17,356 bases of DNA from NCBI GenBank assembly GCA_900546925.1, contig UREV01000031.1, positions 1 to 17,356 on the forward strand. The letters run 5' to 3'. Source of the DNA: an uncultured Bacteroides sp. GTDB taxonomy: Bacteria > Bacteroidota > Bacteroidia > Bacteroidales > UBA932. The notes beneath the pieces are model-generated. The model saw only the letters and a list, made by a program, of their open reading frames with translations, was not told where the DNA came from and made no database searches. Numbering within the stretch: position 1 is the first letter of the stretch; each line of letters opens with the position of its first letter. This document shows, one piece after another, positions 14,701-17,356 of this stretch. The translations under genes and the position numbers were made by a program.

Positions 14701-16266
14701 CTCGGTATGCTTCCGCTCGTATTCGCCAGCGGTCCGGGCTCTGAAAGTCGCCAGAACATCGGTACCGGAGTGTTCTTCGGTATGATCACCGGAATCACCG
14801 TAGGTATCGTATTCGTGCCGTTCTTCTTCGTAGTCATCTATAAGCTGAAAGCCAAAATGTCGGGTTGGCGCCCCAAAATCGGTAAAAAAGGTTCGTTTAT
14901 GTCAATGATGGTGATCGTCGCTGCATCGGCATTGACCCTGAACTCCTGCTCGACAGCGAAGTATTGTCAGAAACCTGATCTGGGCGAGGTCCCTCAGTCT
15001 TTTACGGAAGAAATGGGCGACAGCAGTTTTGGCGACCTCAGCTGGAGGGAAGTATACGAAGCTCCTGAGTTGCAGAAACTTATAGAGACGGCATTGACCT
15101 ATAACAAGGACGTGCTGATAGCGGCGGAGCGTCTGAACGAGATGCGCTACAAATATAGGATGCAGAAGTCTTCGCAGCTTCCGGCCATATCGGCGAAGGT
15201 CTACGGACAGAACGACCATAGCGATTATGGCGGAAAGAGTACGAAACCGAATAGTGTGGAAGTGGGAACGAAGGTTTCGCTTCAGTGGGAAGTCGATTTC
15301 TGGGGCAAACTGAAGTGGGCAGGAAGAGAAAAGATGGCTGACTATCTCGCTACGGAAGAGGCTCAGAAAGCAGTGCAGATGAGCATCGTGTCGAGCGTGG
15401 CTGCTGCATATTTTGAACTCGTGGGACTGGACAGAAAACTCGAGATAGTTTCCAATACGTTGGAGTCCAGACAGGAATCCGTGAAGCAGGCCAGGCTTCG
15501 TGCTGAAGGTGGTCTGACTTCAGAAATTCCTTACCAGCAGGCACTTGTGGAACTTGCTTCGGCGCAGGCTCTGATTCCTGATTTGCAGAAACAGATAGCG
15601 CTGAAAGAGAGCGAGTTGTGCTTCATTACGGGCTCATATCCGAAAGAAATCGAAAGAAGTGTTTCTTCCTCGGACATCTACTCTGTTACGGCAGTCCCTT
15701 CCGGAGTGTTGTCCAAGATTCTGAAACGCAGACCGGATCTTATGGTGTCAGAGAACTCGTTGAGGGCTGCAGAGGCACGTGTCGGAATTTCCATCGCGGA
15801 CAGATTCCCGAACTTTGTGATAAATCTTGGAGCGGGGTTTGAGAATAGAGAACTTAGAGATTTTCTTAATTCTCCGTTCTGGTTTACTGGGGCGACCTTG
15901 GCGTCACCTGTTTTCGAATTCGGAAAGCGCAAGGCTGCCATGAAGGCTGCTGTTTCTGCGTACGAGCAGTCACGCCTAAAGTATGAGAAGGATGTAATGC
16001 AGGCATTCAGAGAGGTTTACGATGCTACTGTGGTATTCCAGTCTGCCCGTTACAACACTCAGGTAAAGGCTGAAATGGAGGAGTCGAGCATGAAGTATAT
16101 CACGCTTGCGAACAGTCAGTACATAAATGGTGTGATCAATTACATCGATGTGTTGGATGCCCAGCGTAAGTATTTGTCATCTCAGTTGGAATTCTGCGAG
16201 GCGAGGACGAAAGAGAATCTTGCTATCGTCTCTCTCTATAAGTCGCTCGGCGGAGGTTGGAAATAG
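11779..16266 (+). CDS. RND efflux permease (AcrB/HAE1 type) fused to an OprM/TolC-type outer-membrane factor lipoprotein
   Basis: Proton-driven drug or metabolite efflux pump. Residues 1 to about 1030 are a full permease: TM1 FSTVISIIIVLVGFIGLTLL, LPVDQYPKIVPP, SYPGANSQTV, the TM4 proton-relay pair D405-D406 in IVVDDAIVVVENV (D407/D408 in AcrB), and the TM10 GLVAKNAILIVEFAK with the relay Lys. After a basic linker (KMSGWRPKIGKKGSF), residues 1041-1057 (MSMMVIVAASALTLNSC) are a signal-peptide-like helix with lipobox LNSC; residues 1057-1495 are an OMF lipoprotein (YCQKPDLGEVPQSF, AYFELVGLDRKLEIV, RRPDL, closing LYKSLGGGWK). No stop or frameshift lies between. The start is TTG at 11779 after an in-frame TGA at 11773; the usual F-I-x-R-P near the N-terminus is replaced by QYGT. 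No adaptor gene is adjacent. An internal ATG at 14899 could also start the OMF alone. Confidence 0.85.
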   Translation: MKNQYGTVFSTVISIIIVLVGFIGLTLLPVDQYPKIVPPVVSVSASYPGANSQTVSQAVATPIEQSLNGTPGMLYMESSNSNSGLYSATLTFDISTDPDLAAVEVQNRVKLAESRLPAEVVQNGISVEKESSSKLMTITIMSDDPKFDEIYLSNYTTLNIQDRLRRVPGVGGVSNVGSRYYAMQIWVQPDKMASLGITVKDLQNALKDQNREAAAGVLGQQPITDVDVTIPITAPGRLSSVEEFEKIVVRTGSDGSLIRLKDVAKISLEAQSYNTESGINARNAAVVNVYMLPGANAMEVAENVRAEMEEISAGFPEGMSYNIPFDMTTYISESIHHVYRTLFEALILVILVVFLSLQNVRATLVPAIAVPISLIGTFGIMLIFGFSLNMMTLLGLILAIGIVVDDAIVVVENVDRIMTTEHLSPYEATKKAMREIGGALIAMSLVLCAVFVPVSFLSGITGQLFRQFTVTIAVSVIISTIVALTLSPVMCSKFLKPHGEEKPKNFIFRKINAWMDNGTSFYTRMVRLAVNNSRRMFAMFGIAVIGIFVLGRLVPQSFIPKEDQGYFTVELELPMGATLERTRQVTDRAMAFLLRQHDVDYVLNVTGSSPRVGTTQSGSTLTVILKPWNKRKVTDMSKTIAMVRDTLSTYPESKVYIGTPPVIPGLGTTGGFSMVLEARGDATYQDLQNATDTLLYYASKRKEFTGLSSGMQADIPQLYFDADRDKIQLLGLSMADVFSTLKAFTGAIYVNDFNMYNRIYRVYIQADAPYRAHTDNLNLFFLKSAGGTMIPVNALGTTHYTTGPGTIKRFNMYNSSTISGEAANGVSSGKALSILQDLADKHLPDNIGVEWSGMSYQEKKESGKTGLVLALALLFVFLFLAAQYESWSIPVAVILTLPIAIAGAYLGVAVLGMESNIYFQIGLVMLVGLVAKNAILIVEFAKEEVEAGKDVVEAAVTAAKLRFRPIVMTSLAFILGMLPLVFASGPGSESRQNIGTGVFFGMITGITVGIVFVPFFFVVIYKLKAKMSGWRPKIGKKGSFMSMMVIVAASALTLNSCSTAKYCQKPDLGEVPQSFTEEMGDSSFGDLSWREVYEAPELQKLIETALTYNKDVLIAAERLNEMRYKYRMQKSSQLPAISAKVYGQNDHSDYGGKSTKPNSVEVGTKVSLQWEVDFWGKLKWAGREKMADYLATEEAQKAVQMSIVSSVAAAYFELVGLDRKLEIVSNTLESRQESVKQARLRAEGGLTSEIPYQQALVELASAQALIPDLQKQIALKESELCFITGSYPKEIERSVSSSDIYSVTAVPSGVLSKILKRRPDLMVSENSLRAAEARVGISIADRFPNFVINLGAGFENRELRDFLNSPFWFTGATLASPVFEFGKRKAAMKAAVSAYEQSRLKYEKDVMQAFREVYDATVVFQSARYNTQVKAEMEESSMKYITLANSQYINGVINYIDVLDAQRKYLSSQLEFCEARTKENLAIVSLYKSLGGGWK

Positions 16267-16286
16267 CGAAAAAATGACTAACTTGC
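16257..16286 (+). promoter_or_regulatory. Candidate Bacteroidetes-type promoter for folD
   Basis: TTG (16257-16259), a 19-bp spacer, then TAACTTGC (16279-16286), a near match to TAnnTTTG, ends 24 bp before the folD ATG. The -33 element lies in the last codons of the RND fusion ORF. It would allow folD to be expressed apart from the efflux gene, even though the gap is only 44 bp. Confidence 0.45.
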
Positions 16287-16310
16287 AAAATTTAATGATT
16301 AATACTAACT

Positions 16311-17168
16311 ATGGCTAAAATCATAAGCGGAAAAGATCTTTCCGTAAAGCTAAAGGCCGAAATGGCCGAACAGGTGAAGACTTTCCCTGAAAAATATGGA
16401 CGTGTACCGCATCTTGTGGTTATTCTGGTCGGCGAAGACCCTGCAAGCCAGTCTTATGTAAAAGGTAAGGCCAAGGCTTCCGAGGTGGTCGGAATCAAGA
16501 ATACCACTATCCTGAAACCGGCTGATATCTCTGAGGCGGAGCTTCTCGGACTTATCGATCAGCTGAATGCTGATGATACCGTGGATGGTATCCTGGTTCA
16601 GTTGCCTCTGCCTGACCACATCAGTGAGGATAAGGTTATCGCAGCCATTTCCAAGGATAAGGACGTCGACGGTTTCCACCCTCTCAATGTGGCAGCGCTT
16701 TGGATGAAACAGCCTTGCACTGTTCCATGTACACCTGAGGGCATAATCAGAATGTTGGAGGAAGCCAATGTGGAGATCAAGGGAAAACGCGCCGTAGTTA
16801 TCGGCCGCAGCCAGATTGTCGGACTTCCTGTCTCGAAACTCCTTTTGGACCGCAACGCCACAGTAACCATCTGCCACAGCCGCACCAAGGACCTTGCCGC
16901 TGTAACACGTGAAGCAGAAATCCTGGTCGTGGCTATCGGCCGTCCTAAGTTCGTTACGAAGGATATGGTAGCTCCAGGTGCAGTAGTTATCGACGTAGGT
17001 GTGAACCGCGATCCTGAGACCGGAAAGCTTTGTGGTGACGTGGATTACGATGCAGTAGAACCGATAGCATCAGTAATTACCCCAGTTCCGGGCGGCGTAG
17101 GTCCGATGACCATCACCTGCCTCATGCAGAACACCATCAAGCTCTTCCTCAGGAAGATGCAGGCGTAA
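16311..17168 (+). CDS. folD: Bifunctional methylene-THF dehydrogenase / methenyl-THF cyclohydrolase
   Basis: Interconverts 5,10-methylene-THF, methenyl-THF and 10-formyl-THF in the cytoplasm, supplying the formyl donor for PurH and for initiator-tRNA formylation. The 285 residues match the family (about 285). Catalytic Tyr49 and Lys53 lie in SQSYVKGK (Y-x-x-x-K), followed by DGILVQLPLP (92-101), KDKDVDGFHP, PCTPEGI, the Rossmann cofactor loop VIGRSQIVGLP, VIDVGVNR and the closing TPVPGGVGPMT. No key residue is missing. The ATG at 16311 is preceded by an AT-rich leader. The upstream neighbour is the unrelated RND fusion gene; the downstream region is non-coding repeat-rich sequence. Confidence 0.97.
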   Translation: MAKIISGKDLSVKLKAEMAEQVKTFPEKYGRVPHLVVILVGEDPASQSYVKGKAKASEVVGIKNTTILKPADISEAELLGLIDQLNADDTVDGILVQLPLPDHISEDKVIAAISKDKDVDGFHPLNVAALWMKQPCTVPCTPEGIIRMLEEANVEIKGKRAVVIGRSQIVGLPVSKLLLDRNATVTICHSRTKDLAAVTREAEILVVAIGRPKFVTKDMVAPGAVVIDVGVNRDPETGKLCGDVDYDAVEPIASVITPVPGGVGPMTITCLMQNTIKLFLRKMQA

Positions 17169-17187
17169 TACAACCATGAGACACATT

Positions 17188-17301
17188 CCTGTGAAGCAGA
17201 GAGCTCGGGAATCCGCGAGAATCAACGCCAGAGGGTATAAAGGCATGCGCAAATCCCTGTGAAGCAAAGAGCTCGGGGCGCATGTGCCGCCGAAAGGCAT
17301 G
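17188..17301 (+). repeat. Two degenerate direct repeats downstream of folD
   Basis: A 22-nt block beginning CCTGTGAAGCA and ending GAGCTCGGG occurs at 17188-17209 and 17256-17277 with one mismatch (G/A) and a 68-bp offset. Each copy is followed by AAAGGCATG (17239-17247 and 17293-17301), 51 and 37 nt from the block start, so the second copy looks like the same unit with about 14 nt deleted. In both copies the block can be read as I-P-V-K-Q-R-A-R, but in different frames, so a common protein is not supported. It is probably a dispersed intergenic repeat family; the rest of the array would lie outside the window. Confidence 0.6.
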
Positions 17302-17330
17302 GCCGTCCGTGGCCTTGTGAACGGAAGGGG

Positions 17331-17345
17331 CCCAGCTCCGCTGGG
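17331..17345. other. Perfect GC-rich hairpin at the right edge
   Basis: CCCAGC (17331-17336), loop TCC, GCTGGG (17340-17345) form a perfect 6-bp stem. No T-tract follows in the visible sequence (AAGGATGAGCG), so this is not a standard intrinsic terminator. It belongs to the same GC-rich repeat-bearing tail (17169-17356), in which no convincing gene is seen. Confidence 0.4.
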
Positions 17346-17356
17346 AAGGATGAGCG

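Noticed and set aside
17176..17262. A 28-codon ORF rich in Arg and Lys overlapping the first direct repeat
   Set aside because: It is too short, includes the repeat block, and the second copy of the block is in another frame; there is no sign of a gene start or conserved domain.
17070..17300. 76-codon minus-strand ORF across the folD end and the repeats
   Set aside because: It overlaps the conserved folD C-terminus and repeat DNA; no recognisable protein pattern.
1..17356. CRISPR arrays, tRNA or rRNA genes, insertion sequences, phage genes
   Set aside because: No regular repeat-spacer array, cloverleaf, rRNA sequence or transposase/integrase reading frame was seen.

Overview
The window reads as chromosomal DNA of a Bacteroidota bacterium, most likely order Bacteroidales. 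The support is: lipoproteins with short signal peptides ending in a Cys followed by T/N-K; a fimbrillin-like and DUF5074-type surface lipoprotein repertoire; a TonB-dependent receptor coupled to a lipoprotein gene; no clear Shine-Dalgarno sequences; and promoter candidates of the Bacteroidetes type (TTG-N19-TAnnTTTG-like). Genus cannot be fixed from the sequence alone.

Region 1 (1-5680, + strand) is a de novo purine operon: the 3' end of purC, then complete purF, purM, purH and purD. Spacing is short throughout except for an 89-bp purM-purH gap that can fold into a hairpin. All four complete enzymes have expected lengths and motifs; PurF is the [4Fe-4S]-cluster type. The operon ends in a strong, nearly symmetric terminator placed between convergent genes, so it probably serves both strands.

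Region 2 (5684-11679, - strand), read right to left, holds a small Dabb-domain protein, a BtuB-like TonB-dependent receptor, a DUF5074/YncE-type beta-propeller lipoprotein (BtuG-like, with an N-terminal fimbrillin-like domain) that starts one base after the receptor stop, and, after a 125-bp gap rich in small palindromes, a second fimbrillin-like lipoprotein with an InlB-type repeat and a C-terminal FIVAR-like helical domain. Receptor plus propeller is the arrangement of Bacteroides cobamide uptake systems, but no full cobalamin riboswitch is visible upstream, so the ligand is inferred.

Region 3 (11779-16266, + strand) is one 1495-codon ORF fusing an AcrB-type RND permease to a complete OprM/TolC-type outer-membrane lipoprotein. 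The junction keeps a signal-peptide-like segment and a lipobox, which suggests post-translational processing. The ORF has no ATG start, its first residues do not carry the usual F-I-x-R-P motif, and no adaptor (AcrA/MexA) gene lies beside it.

Region 4 (16311-17356) is folD, with its own promoter candidate, followed by a GC-rich non-coding tail containing two copies of a roughly 60-70-bp degenerate repeat. FolD makes the 10-formyl-tetrahydrofolate that PurH uses, so the two ends of the window are metabolically linked.
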